Shown piece after piece: positions 1 to 7,009 of a DNA stretch of 64,000 bases. This stretch comes from Solicola gregarius (GTDB taxonomy: Bacteria > Actinomycetota > Actinomycetes > Propionibacteriales > Nocardioidaceae): assembly GCF_025790165.1 (NCBI RefSeq), contig NZ_CP094970.1:62001-126000 (forward strand), in the 5' to 3' direction. The notes beneath the pieces are model-generated. The model made no database searches. It saw only the letters and a list, made by a program, of their open reading frames with translations, and was not told the origin of the DNA. Positions within the stretch are counted from its first letter, which is position 1. Each line of letters opens with the position of its first letter. The position numbers and the translations under genes were made by a program.

Positions 1-53
1 GCGAGCTCGGTTCCCACCGGTCCCGCTCCGACGATCACGTGTTTGTCGCTCAT
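1..53 (-). CDS. Rossmann-fold NAD(P)-binding oxidoreductase, N-terminal fragment
   Basis: Only the first 17 or so codons are inside the window; the gene runs off the left edge. Reading leftward from the ATG at 53 gives MSDKHVIVGAGPVGTEL, a beta strand followed by the GxGxxG dinucleotide-binding loop typical of NAD-dependent epimerase/dehydratase and related reductases. It is divergent from the TetR gene at 181, with 127 bases between the starts, so it is a likely target of that regulator. The substrate cannot be told from this piece. Confidence 0.75.
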   Translation of the reverse strand, partial: MSDKHVIVGAGPVGTEL

Positions 54-74
54 TTCCGCTCCTCAGGGTTTCGA

Positions 75-169
75 TGTTCAATACGAGAGCACTGATCTTG
101 GTTGAGAGCATGGCACACGTTTCGACATTGAACAAGAGCACTGCTCGCAACTCTTGCCGCTGCTCTCAT
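75..169. promoter_or_regulatory. Candidate TetR operator region between divergent genes
   Basis: The divergent spacer holds repeated half-sites. AGAGCA occurs at 86-91, 105-110 and 135-140 and in reverse (TGCTCT) at 161-166. An outer inverted pair TGTTCAAT (75-82) / ATTGAACA (127-134) brackets two copies of AGAGCACTG. The arrangement suits autoregulation by the adjacent TetR protein and control of the oxidoreductase on the left. Function is inferred from position and symmetry only. Confidence 0.45.
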
Positions 170-180
170 CTTGGGGCACC

Positions 181-900
181 ATGGCACGCATGACTACTGC
201 TCCGTCCGCGCCTCGTACGGCTCGCGCGATCGCCCGCGAGCAGCTCACCCGCGCGATCCTCGATAGCGCCCGGCAGCAGCTTGCGAAGGTCGGTCCCGGC
301 CAGCTCTCCCTGCGCGCCGTGGCCCGCGAGCTCGGCATGGCGTCGTCCGCGGTGTACCGGTACTTCGCGTCCCGCGACGAACTGCTCACCGCGCTCATCA
401 TCGAGGCCTACGACGAGCTCGGTACCGCGACAGAACGTGCCGACGCGGGCGTGACCCGACGCTCGTCGTACGCGCTGCGCTGGGAGGAGGCGTGTCACGC
501 CATCCGCGCCTGGGCAGTCGCGCATCCGCACGACTATGCGCTTCTCTACGGCTCACCCGTGCCCGGCTACGCGGCGCCGACCGACACCATCACTCCGGCC
601 TTTCGCGTCACCCGCGTCATCACCGGCATCATGATCGACGCCTCTGCGGCCGGCGTACGCCCTGCGGCACCGCAGGTCCCGGTGTCGCGCCGGGCGCACA
701 GCACGATCGCCGGGCTTCGGGAGCTCGCCGAGGGCGCCCTCGACGACGCGGCGGCACTCGCAATCCTGCGGGCCTGGTCCGTCGTGATCGGCACGTTGAC
801 TCTCGAGCTGTTCGGACACATCGTCGGCGCCGTCGACGACTACGACGCGTACTTCGAGCACGTCGTCAAGCAGCTCGGGGTCGACCTGGGACTCCGCTGA
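181..900 (+). CDS. TetR/AcrR family transcriptional regulator
   Basis: This 239-residue protein has an N-terminal TetR helix-turn-helix at about residues 40-65 (LRAVARELGMASSAVYRYF) and an all-helical C-terminal ligand domain. The ATG at 181 (MARMTTAP) is preferred over the upstream codon at 154 because the family normally has a short N-terminal tail; the ATG at 190 is also possible. It is transcribed away from a Rossmann oxidoreductase fragment, and the shared spacer carries several AGAGCA half-sites. It probably represses itself and that neighbour. The ligand is unknown. Confidence 0.88.
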   Translation: MARMTTAPSAPRTARAIAREQLTRAILDSARQQLAKVGPGQLSLRAVARELGMASSAVYRYFASRDELLTALIIEAYDELGTATERADAGVTRRSSYALRWEEACHAIRAWAVAHPHDYALLYGSPVPGYAAPTDTITPAFRVTRVITGIMIDASAAGVRPAAPQVPVSRRAHSTIAGLRELAEGALDDAAALAILRAWSVVIGTLTLELFGHIVGAVDDYDAYFEHVVKQLGVDLGLR

Positions 901-989
901 GCCCATTCGCTCGGGTACCAACAGGTAGGGCGCGAACGTGCTCAGCGGTGCGACCCGCTACCTCCGGCTCGATTGGTATCGTTGGCGCC

Positions 990-1202
990 ATGGCGATCAG
1001 TCGACATGAGATCAACAAGGACGTGCTGCAGCAGTCCGCCGAGGCGGCGACCCACACGGCCGCCGAGGTCGGGTCGATTCTGGTCAATGCCGTCCGCGAC
1101 ATCACCAGCTCCGTTGGCGATCTGGCCACCGAACTTTTCGAGATCCGCGAAGCAGCGGCGCGCGCCGAAAACGACAACCCTCCCGAAAACAGAAACGACT
1201 AG
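990..1202 (+). CDS. Small hypothetical protein (70 aa)
   Basis: An ATG at 990 opens a 70-residue frame (MAISRHEINKDVLQQ at the start), mostly helical by composition, rich in Ala, Glu and Asn, with an acidic, disordered tail (ENDNPPENRND). There is no signal peptide or membrane segment. The TAG stop (1200-1202) overlaps the left end of the inverted-repeat element that follows, so the element may have inserted at the very end of the gene and supplied or kept its stop. I recognise no family; coding potential rests on codon use and a normal start. Confidence 0.6.
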   Translation: MAISRHEINKDVLQQSAEAATHTAAEVGSILVNAVRDITSSVGDLATELFEIREAAARAENDNPPENRND

Positions 1203-1398
1203 GTCGTGTCTGCTTATGCCACGTCGATCAGTGAGCGGGTCTCCGCGCCCGATCGGTCCCCCAGCCGCAAGGCGGCCGGGAGGTGCCCCCATTCGCGCGG
1301 GAGCGACGTTGTAGTCGATTCTCCTTCGAGCGACCGTAACGGAGCCGGGCGGGATGCGGAGGCACGCGAGCCGGCGGGGCATAGGCAGACACGGCCTA
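1200..1398 (+). mobile_element. MITE-like element, copy 1 (199 bp, TA-flanked inverted ends)
   Basis: The ends are near-perfect inverted repeats: TAGGTCGTGTCTGC on the left and GCAGACACGGCCTA on the right, one mismatch apart, each bounded by TA. A second copy lies at 56399-56564 in the opposite orientation; reverse-complemented, it shares the ends and internal blocks such as GAGCGGGTCTCCGCGCCCGATC and CGGGATGCGGAGGCACGCGAG. Copy 1 has about 33 extra bases near 1258-1295. There is no transposase frame, so this would be a non-autonomous element. TA flanks are what Tc1/mariner or IS630-type transposition leaves. Frames crossing it look like chance. Confidence 0.75.
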
Positions 1399-1424
1399 GT
1401 TAAAAGTCATTCTCCCGTAGGGTC

Positions 1425-1453
1425 TTGCACCTTGCTTGAGGTCTGAGTAAGTT
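1425..1453 (+). promoter_or_regulatory. Sigma-70-like promoter for the whiB-like gene
   Basis: TTGCAC (1425-1430) and TAAGTT (1448-1453) are separated by 17 bases. Transcription would start near 1460, downstream of the ATG at 1455, which supports the downstream ATG at 1491 as the true start. Confidence 0.5.
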
Positions 1454-1490
1454 CATGGTTACCTCAACACGCGGGGAGGAGGCCATTCTC

Positions 1491-1775
1491 ATGGCCAGCA
1501 TTGCGCGATTGCCGATGCCACTCATTGAGGTGTACGAGTGGCAGTACGAAGGCGCTTGCACAGAAGCCGATCCGGAGACGTTCTTTTCTCCCGAATCCGA
1601 GCGAGGTCCGCGAAGACACTCTCGGGAAGCCGTCGCGAAGAGCTTTTGTGCGCGATGTCCGGTGGTCAATGAATGTCTCGAGCACGCGCTTTCAGTACGC
1701 GAGCCGTACGGCGTATGGGGAGGGCTAACGATCGGAGAACGCAACAACCTGCTGACGCGTCGTCAGGCCGTTTAG
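1491..1775 (+). CDS. WhiB-family iron-sulfur transcription factor
   Basis: This 94-residue protein has the four WhiB cysteines (C23, C53, C56, C62; pattern C-x29-C-x2-C-x5-C) that hold a redox- or NO-sensitive [4Fe-4S] cluster, followed by the family turn GVWGGLT (74-80) and a basic tail. WhiB proteins bind the primary sigma factor region 4 and alter promoter choice. The start at 1491 is chosen because GGGGAGGAGG sits 8 bases upstream and homologues begin with a similar MxSIARLP; an earlier ATG at 1455 has no such site. It converges with glnE, with only 10 bases between the stops. Which WhiB paralogue it is cannot be settled here. Confidence 0.93.
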   Translation: MASIARLPMPLIEVYEWQYEGACTEADPETFFSPESERGPRRHSREAVAKSFCARCPVVNECLEHALSVREPYGVWGGLTIGERNNLLTRRQAV

Positions 1776-1785
1776 CGTTCGCCGA

Positions 1786-4764
1786 TTAACCCCAGAAGAT
1801 TCGCTCGACGACGGCCCGGGCGTGTCGAGTGACGCGACGGTAGTCGTCGATCATCGGCTCGCTCTCGTCGCCATAGCCGAGCATAAACGCGACGCCGGCC
1901 CGGTCGTCGGCGTGCGTCGGCAGCGAGTCCGACGCCTTCGAGCGCACCAGCACGATGGCGTTGCGCGCGCGGCTGGCGAGGCGCCAGGCGGCCTCGAGCG
2001 CATCCGCGTCCGCGGCGTCGATCAGACCGGCGTCGCGGGCCGCGTACAGCGCGGGCAGCGTTTGCGGCGTCCGTAGCCCGTCGACGCGGTACGCGTGCTG
2101 CATCTGCATCAGCTGCACGGTCCATTCGACGTCGGCGAGACCGCCGCGCCCGAGCTTGAGGTGCAGTGCCGGGTCGGCGCCGCGCGGCAGGCGCTCGGAG
2201 TCGACGCGGGCCTTGATCCGCCGGACCTCGCTCACGGCGTCGTCGCTGATGCCGCCGTCCGGCCAGCGCAACGGGTCGATCAGGGCGCGGAAGTCGGCGC
2301 AGAGCCTCTCGTCGCCGATCGTGACGGACGCGCGAAGCAACGCCTGCGCCTCCCATACGGCAGACCAGCGGTCGTAGTACGCCCGGTACGACGCCAGCGT
2401 CCGCAGCAGCGGGCCTTGGCGTCCCTCGGGACGCAGGTCGGCATCGAGACCGACCCCCGGGTCGTCGCCGGGCGACGACAGCAGGTCGCGTACTCGCTGA
2501 ATGACGCCCGTCGCGAGCTCGTGCGCGCGCGTCGGATCGGCGTCGGGATCGGGGTCGTGCACGAACATCACATCGGCGTCGCTGCCGTACCCCGTCTCGC
2601 CCCCACCGAGTCGGCCCATCGCGATGATCGCGATGCGGGTCGGCAGCGGACCGCCGTGCCCGCTCTCGGCAGCCGCGACGCACGCGTTGAGCGCGGCCGA
2701 GAGCGTCGCCGTGGTGATCGCCGTCAGCGCGGTGCCGACGGCCTCGATATCGAGCCGGCCGAGCACGTCCGCGATGCCGACGCGGGAGAGCTCCTTGCGT
2801 CGCAGCCTGCGGATGGAGCGGATCGCGTCGGCCGGGTCTGCGTAACGCCGTGCCGCGGTGTCCATCTCCTTGCGCAGCCGTTCGACCGAGCGCGGTACGA
2901 GGTCGTCGGTCTCGCCCAGCAGCGCGACCGCCTCGGGCGCACGAAGGATCAGTCCGGTGACGTACGTACTCGACGCGAGGATCGTCGCGAGCTGCTCGGC
3001 ACCCTCGCCCTCGTCGCGCAGCTTGCGGAGGTACCACGGCGTCGTACCCAGCGCATCGGACACCTTCCGGAACGCGAGCAGCCCGGCGTCCGGGTCGGGT
3101 GCCTCCGCGAACCACGCGAGCATGGCGGGCAGCAGCTGTCGCTGGATCGCCGCCCGGCGTGATACGCCGCGGGTGAGCGCCTGCAGGTGGGCGAGCGCGC
3201 CCTTGGGGTCGTCGTACCCGAGCGCGACAAGGCGCTGCTCGGCGGCATCGGGTGTGAGCCGCAGCCCCTCGCGCGGCAACGCCGCGACGGTCTCGAGGAG
3301 GGGTCGGTAGAAGATCTTCTGGTGGAGCCGCTGGACCTCGCGGGTGTTGGCACGCCAGATTCGGCGGACGTCGCTGACGGGGTTCTGGCGCAGCTCGAGA
3401 CTCCGCCCGATGCGGCGCAGGTCGACCTCGTCGGCGGGCATCATGTGCGTGCGGCGTAGCCCGTACAACTGGACGCGGTGCTCGAGCAGGCGCAGGAAGA
3501 TGTACGCCTCGGCGAATGCCGCGCCGTCCTCACGGCCGACGTACCCGCCCTGGATGAGCGCGTACAGCGCCGACAGCGTGTTGCCGCTGCGCAGCGACTG
3601 GTCGGAGCGGCCGTGCACGAGCTGCAGCAGCTGGACGGCGAACTCGACGTCGCGCAGACCGCCGGGTCCGAGCTTGAGCTCGCGCTCGATCAGGTCGGGC
3701 GGGATGTGGTCGATGACGCGCCTGCGCATGGCACGTACGTCGCGTACGAAGTGGTCGCGGGTGCTCGCCTGCCACACCATCGGCAGGATCGCGTCGACGT
3801 ACGCCTGACCGAGGTCGTCGTCGCCGGCGACCGGCCGCGCCTTGAGCAGCGCCTGGAACTCCCAGGTGCTCGCCCATCGCTCGTAGTACGTGACGTGGCT
3901 CTGCAGCGTACGGACGAGCGGGCCGGCCTTGCCCTCGGGGCGTAGCGCCGCGTCGACCTCCCAGATCGTGCCCTCGCCGGTGTGCTGGGAGCAGATCTGC
4001 ATCATCATCGCGGCGATCCGGCTCGCGGCCCGCAGCGCCGTCTCGTCGTCGGTGCCGTCGGTCGGCTCGTACACGAAGACCACGTCGACGTCGCTGATGT
4101 AGTTGAGCTCGCCGCCGCCGCACTTGCCGAGTGCGATGACGGCGATCGTGCACGCGTCGCGGTCGTCGCCGAGTGCGCCGCGGGCGATGGCCAGCGCGGC
4201 ACTCAGCGTCGCGGCCGCGAGGTCGGCTAGTTCACCGCTGGACTCCTCGAACCTGGTGGTGCCGATCAGGTCGCGGGCGGCGATCTGCAGCAGCAGCCGG
4301 TGGTACTCGACCCGCAGCGCGTCGATCGCCGCGGTGGTGTCCATCGCGGAGACCACCAGATCGGAGCCGGGGTCGGTGCCGGTCGCCGTCAGCAGCGCCG
4401 TACGAAGCTGCCCGTGGGAGACAAAGCTTTCGGTGAAGTGCTCGTCGGTCAATGCCGAGCGCTGCTCCGGATGGTGGTTGAGGAACTCGCCGAGCGCACG
4501 ACTGGTGCCGAGTACGGCCGTCAGCCTGGCGTTGAGGTCGGCGTCCGCCGCGAGCGCGGCGACCGGGTCGTCGGCCGAGCGCTCCGCGATCCCCACCAGC
4601 GATGCGAGCGCGAGGTCGGGGTCGGCCGCGCGAGACCATTCGATGACCAGCTCCTCGGTGACCTGGTCGCCGAGGAGATCCAGCTGCGCGAGCGCGTCCG
4701 CGGGTGCCTGGAAGCCGAGCCGGCTGAGGCGGCCCGCGGTCAGGCCGTGCGTGGTGGTGGTCAC
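1786..4764 (-). CDS. glnE: Bifunctional glutamine synthetase adenylyltransferase/adenylyl-removing enzyme
   Basis: This 992-residue protein adenylylates glutamine synthetase on a tyrosine and also removes the AMP, tuning nitrogen assimilation. Both nucleotidyltransferase halves are visible: GGGELNYISDVDVVFVYEP near residues 213-231 (adenylyl-removing domain) and GGGETGYGSDADVMFVHDP near 717-735 (adenylyltransferase domain), each with the paired aspartates that bind metal. Length and two-domain layout are normal for the family. It stands next to glnA2, as in mycobacteria and streptomycetes. The target synthetase (a glnA1-type enzyme) is not in the window. Palindromes lie directly upstream of its start. 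Confidence 0.97.
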   Translation of the reverse strand: MTTTTHGLTAGRLSRLGFQAPADALAQLDLLGDQVTEELVIEWSRAADPDLALASLVGIAERSADDPVAALAADADLNARLTAVLGTSRALGEFLNHHPEQRSALTDEHFTESFVSHGQLRTALLTATGTDPGSDLVVSAMDTTAAIDALRVEYHRLLLQIAARDLIGTTRFEESSGELADLAAATLSAALAIARGALGDDRDACTIAVIALGKCGGGELNYISDVDVVFVYEPTDGTDDETALRAASRIAAMMMQICSQHTGEGTIWEVDAALRPEGKAGPLVRTLQSHVTYYERWASTWEFQALLKARPVAGDDDLGQAYVDAILPMVWQASTRDHFVRDVRAMRRRVIDHIPPDLIERELKLGPGGLRDVEFAVQLLQLVHGRSDQSLRSGNTLSALYALIQGGYVGREDGAAFAEAYIFLRLLEHRVQLYGLRRTHMMPADEVDLRRIGRSLELRQNPVSDVRRIWRANTREVQRLHQKIFYRPLLETVAALPREGLRLTPDAAEQRLVALGYDDPKGALAHLQALTRGVSRRAAIQRQLLPAMLAWFAEAPDPDAGLLAFRKVSDALGTTPWYLRKLRDEGEGAEQLATILASSTYVTGLILRAPEAVALLGETDDLVPRSVERLRKEMDTAARRYADPADAIRSIRRLRRKELSRVGIADVLGRLDIEAVGTALTAITTATLSAALNACVAAAESGHGGPLPTRIAIIAMGRLGGGETGYGSDADVMFVHDPDPDADPTRAHELATGVIQRVRDLLSSPGDDPGVGLDADLRPEGRQGPLLRTLASYRAYYDRWSAVWEAQALLRASVTIGDERLCADFRALIDPLRWPDGGISDDAVSEVRRIKARVDSERLPRGADPALHLKLGRGGLADVEWTVQLMQMQHAYRVDGLRTPQTLPALYAARDAGLIDAADADALEAAWRLASRARNAIVLVRSKASDSLPTHADDRAGVAFMLGYGDESEPMIDDYRRVTRHARAVVERIFWG

Positions 4765-4792
4765 GGGATGGAGCGTAGTGCAGACGGTGGAC

Positions 4793-4824
4793 GTCGCTTC
4801 ACCATGCCACCATGGTGTAGCGAC
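4793..4824. repeat. Hairpin 1 of the ACCATG-N4-CATGGT family
   Basis: The arms GTCGCTTCACCATG and CATGGTGTAGCGAC pair over 14 bases with one mismatch around a CCAC loop. It lies 29 bases upstream of the glnE start. The inner core is shared with hairpins at 4846 and 5013 while the outer stem differs. Confidence 0.7.
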
Positions 4825-4845
4825 GCCCGGCCGGCGCGGCCATCG

Positions 4846-4877
4846 GGACGTTTACCATGTGAACATGGTAAACGTCC
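4846..4877. repeat. Hairpin 2 of the ACCATG-N4-CATGGT family
   Basis: A perfect 14-base stem: GGACGTTTACCATG pairs with CATGGTAAACGTCC around a TGAA loop. It shares the inner core TTACCATG/CATGGTAA with the hairpin at 5013. Confidence 0.75.
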
Positions 4878-4978
4878 GCTTTGCATGCCGAATTCAGCAT
4901 GCTAGGCGGACCTTTGCCCCGCAGAGCACGCACCTTAATATGCGCTCGGGGTAATGTCCCACTCCCCCACGGCAAACT

Positions 4979-5014
4979 GCGCCGCTACGTAGCAAATTTG
5001 CTGGGTAGCGGCGC
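4979..5014. repeat. Long palindrome with an AT-rich centre
   Basis: Two 18-base arms, GCGCCGCTACGTAGCAAA and TTTGCTGGGTAGCGGCGC, meet with no spacer and pair except for two central mismatches. It abuts and overlaps hairpin 5013-5042 by two bases. It could be a cruciform, a protein site or a transcription terminator. Confidence 0.65.
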
Positions 5015-5042
5015 GGATTACCATGGGCCCATGGTAATCCGC
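5013..5042. repeat. Hairpin 3 of the ACCATG-N4-CATGGT family
   Basis: A perfect 13-base stem: GCGGATTACCATG pairs with CATGGTAATCCGC around a GGCC loop. The outer stem differs from hairpins 1 and 2 but still pairs, so pairing looks conserved rather than primary sequence. Confidence 0.75.
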
Positions 5043-5117
5043 GAGCCGGTATGACCGGCGGCACCAGTGGGACGTGGCGATGAGGCCACCCGCGTGCGCT
5101 CGTCGGGCAGTTCGGGC

Positions 5118-5172
5118 GTAGGTACCTTAGGCACCCCGAATCCGGCGTGAGGGCACCGCCTAAGGTACCCAC
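5118..5172. repeat. 15-bp inverted repeat with TACCTTAGGC arms
   Basis: GTAGGTACCTTAGGC (5118-5132) and GCCTAAGGTACCCAC (5158-5172) are complementary except for one base and are 25 bases apart. TACCTTAG appears once more at 5212-5219, so these may be operator half-sites for the small gene at 5266 rather than a terminator. Confidence 0.55.
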
Positions 5173-5265
5173 CCGCCGGCAAGATAAGGCGGTTTGCCGA
5201 TGTGCGGCCCATACCTTAGCGACGACTCTTATGGGTGTCAGGAACGAACGCCCAAGGAGTCAACG

Positions 5266-5433
5266 ATGTACACCAACACCCACCTCACCCAGGCGGTGGC
5301 TCGCGAGGCGATCGAGTACCGAGTACGCGACGCCGAGCTCCTCCGCAAGAGCCGTACCGTCTCGCGTACCCCACGCACTCGCGCGCCGCGGCGACTCTCC
5401 CTCTCGCGGCGCGCGGCACATCGGCTCGCCTGA
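5266..5433 (+). CDS. Small basic hypothetical protein (55 aa)
   Basis: An ATG at 5266 has a clean AAGGAG site (5254-5259) six bases upstream. The 55-residue product begins MYTNTHLTQAVAREAIEYR, has a helical N-terminal half and an arginine-rich tail (RTPRTRAPRRLSLSRRAAHR). There is no signal or membrane segment. Small proteins opening MYTN/MYTxxHL are common in actinobacteria, but I know no function. It lies between glnE and glnA2 on the opposite strand, downstream of the TACCTTAG repeats. The basic tail would suit nucleic-acid binding, which is only a guess. Confidence 0.68.
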   Translation: MYTNTHLTQAVAREAIEYRVRDAELLRKSRTVSRTPRTRAPRRLSLSRRAAHRLA

Positions 5434-5465
5434 GAGGACTCTCCGACGAGCACCCGGGGGGAAAT

Positions 5466-5531
5466 GCCCGCCGGGGTTCGAGCCCAGCCGATGGCTCCCA
5501 CCTTCATCGGCAGGCCCGGACCTCGGCGGGC
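5466..5531. terminator. Possible bidirectional stem-loop between convergent genes
   Basis: GCCCGCCG (5466-5473) pairs with CGGCGGGC (5524-5531), and inside it GCCGATG (5487-5493) pairs with CATCGGC (5505-5511). It sits between the stop of the small gene at 5433 and the stop of glnA2 at 5545, where a shared terminator would be expected. There is no T tract. Confidence 0.35.
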
Positions 5532-5544
5532 TTCGTCATGCCAC

Positions 5545-6882
5545 CTACAGCAGCGGCAGCATCCGGTCGATCTCGAACTGCGTGACCTGACTGCGGTAGT
5601 CGTGCCACTCGGTGCGCTTGTTGCGCAGGAAGAAGTCGAAGACGTGCTCACCCAGCGTCTCGGCGACCAGCTCGCTGCCCTCCATCGTGCGGATGGCCTC
5701 GTCGAGGTTGCGCGGCAGCGGCGCGATACCGAGTGCGCGGCGCTCGTGCTCGGTCAGCGCCCACACGTCGTCCTCGGCCTCACGCGGTAGCTCGTAGCCC
5801 TCCTCGATGCCCTTCAGGCCGGCCGACAGCAACAGCGCGTACGCGAGGTACGGGTTGCACGCCGAGTCGATCGCACGGTGCTCGATGCGGGCCGATGGCC
5901 CCTTGTTGGGCTTGTACATCGGCACCCGCACCAACGCCGAGCGGTTGTTGTGGCCCCACGAGACGTACGACGGCGCCTCGCCGCCGAAGATGAGCCGCTT
6001 GTAGGAGTTGACCCACTGGTTGGTGACCGCGGTGATCTCGGGCGTGTGCTCCAGGATGCCGGCGATGAACGATCGCCCGACCTTCGAGAGGTGATACTCG
6101 GCGCCCGGCTCGTAGAACGCGTTCTGGTCGCCTTCGAACAGCGACATGTGGGTGTGCATGCCCGAGCCGGGATACTCGGTGAACGGCTTCGGCATGAACG
6201 ACGCGTAGATCCCGTCGCTCAGCGCGACCTCGCGTACGACGACGCGGAACGTCATGATGTTGTCGGCCGTGGACAGCGCATCGGCGTAGCGCAGGTCGAT
6301 CTCCTGCTGGCCCGGCGCACCCTCGTGATGGCTGAACTCGACCGAGATGCCCATCGACTCCAGCATCGTGATGACCTCGCGGCGGAAGTCCTGCCCGATC
6401 CCCTGCGAGGTGTGGTCGAAGTAGCCGCTGTCGTCGACCGGCACGGGACGCGTACCGGGCTCGGGTTTGCCCTTCAGTAGGAAGAACTCGATCTCCGGGT
6501 GGGTGTAGAAGGTGAACCCGGCGTCGGCGGCCCGGCCGAGCGCCCGCTTGAGGACGTGGCGCGGATCGGCGTACGACGCGGTGCCGTCGGGCATGGCGAT
6601 ATCGCAGAACATCCGCGCCGTCGAGGGCGTCTCGCCCCGCCACGGCAGGATCTGGAACGTCGTCGGATCGGGCTTGGCGAGCATGTCCGACTCGTGCACG
6701 CGGGCGAAGCCCTCGATCGCCGAGCCGTCGAACCCGATGCCCTCCTCGAAGGCGCCTTCCAACTCCGCCGGGGCGACGGACACGGACTTGAGCGAGCCGA
6801 GGACGTCGGTGAACCAGAGTCGGACGAAACGAACGTCGCGCTCCTCGAGTGCGCGGAGCACGAACTCCTCTTGCTTACCCAT
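5545..6882 (-). CDS. glnA2: Glutamine synthetase family protein, GlnA2 type
   Basis: This 445-residue type I glutamine-synthetase-fold enzyme has the beta-grasp domain at about residues 15-97 (GFDGSAIEGF at 50-59) and then the catalytic domain with the GMHTHMSLFEGD metal/substrate histidine segment and NRSALVRVP arginine segment. The tyrosine-bearing NLYDLP adenylylation loop of GlnA1 is absent; the equivalent stretch reads EEGYELPREAEDD. With its place beside glnE, that marks it as GlnA2. Family work on streptomycete and mycobacterial GlnA2, as I recall it, assigns gamma-glutamylpolyamine synthetase activity, so polyamine use is as likely as glutamine synthesis. The start at 6882 matches homologues; the frame continues upstream but looks non-coding. 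Confidence 0.93.
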   Translation of the reverse strand: MGKQEEFVLRALEERDVRFVRLWFTDVLGSLKSVSVAPAELEGAFEEGIGFDGSAIEGFARVHESDMLAKPDPTTFQILPWRGETPSTARMFCDIAMPDGTASYADPRHVLKRALGRAADAGFTFYTHPEIEFFLLKGKPEPGTRPVPVDDSGYFDHTSQGIGQDFRREVITMLESMGISVEFSHHEGAPGQQEIDLRYADALSTADNIMTFRVVVREVALSDGIYASFMPKPFTEYPGSGMHTHMSLFEGDQNAFYEPGAEYHLSKVGRSFIAGILEHTPEITAVTNQWVNSYKRLIFGGEAPSYVSWGHNNRSALVRVPMYKPNKGPSARIEHRAIDSACNPYLAYALLLSAGLKGIEEGYELPREAEDDVWALTEHERRALGIAPLPRNLDEAIRTMEGSELVAETLGEHVFDFFLRNKRTEWHDYRSQVTQFEIDRMLPLL

Positions 6883-6949
6883 GGACTCAGTGTGGCCACC
6901 CCGTATTTCCGGTGTGTAACGGGGGTCATACCCGGCCGACCAGGGACAG

Positions 6950-6978
6950 TTGACAGATATCTGACATCTGACTACTGT
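6950..6978 (+). promoter_or_regulatory. Operon promoter with an embedded palindromic operator
   Basis: TTGACA (6950-6955) and TACTGT (6973-6978) are 17 bases apart, a good sigma-70-type promoter for the sugar operon. The palindrome CAGATATCTG (6954-6963) overlaps the -35 and spacer, with a further ACATCTGA directly after and an outer GGACAGT/ACTGTCC pair. This fits repression by the FadR-type GntR regulator encoded at 10995. The assignment to that protein is inferred. Confidence 0.6.
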
Positions 6979-7009
6979 CCGGGAGCATAACGCCTGGAGG
7001 AGATACGTC

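Larger units (their letters stand above)
4765..5265. other. Gene-free, palindrome-rich interval between glnE and the 5266 small gene
   Basis: No convincing coding frame fills these 500 bases. They contain at least five strong inverted repeats (listed separately), plus weaker ones: GCATGC on either side of an EcoRI-like centre (4883-4902) and GCCGGT-atg-ACCGGC (5045-5059). The sequence TACCTTAG also recurs at 5123-5130, in reverse at 5160-5167, and at 5212-5219. The left end must hold the glnE promoter and the right end the promoter of the small gene at 5266. Confidence 0.6.

Noticed and set aside
1206-1403. A 65-codon frame inside the first inverted-repeat element (and a 139-codon frame over the second)
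   Set aside because: The frames follow the shared repeat sequence in different contexts, lack ribosome sites and are not equal in length; structural conservation, not coding, explains the similarity.
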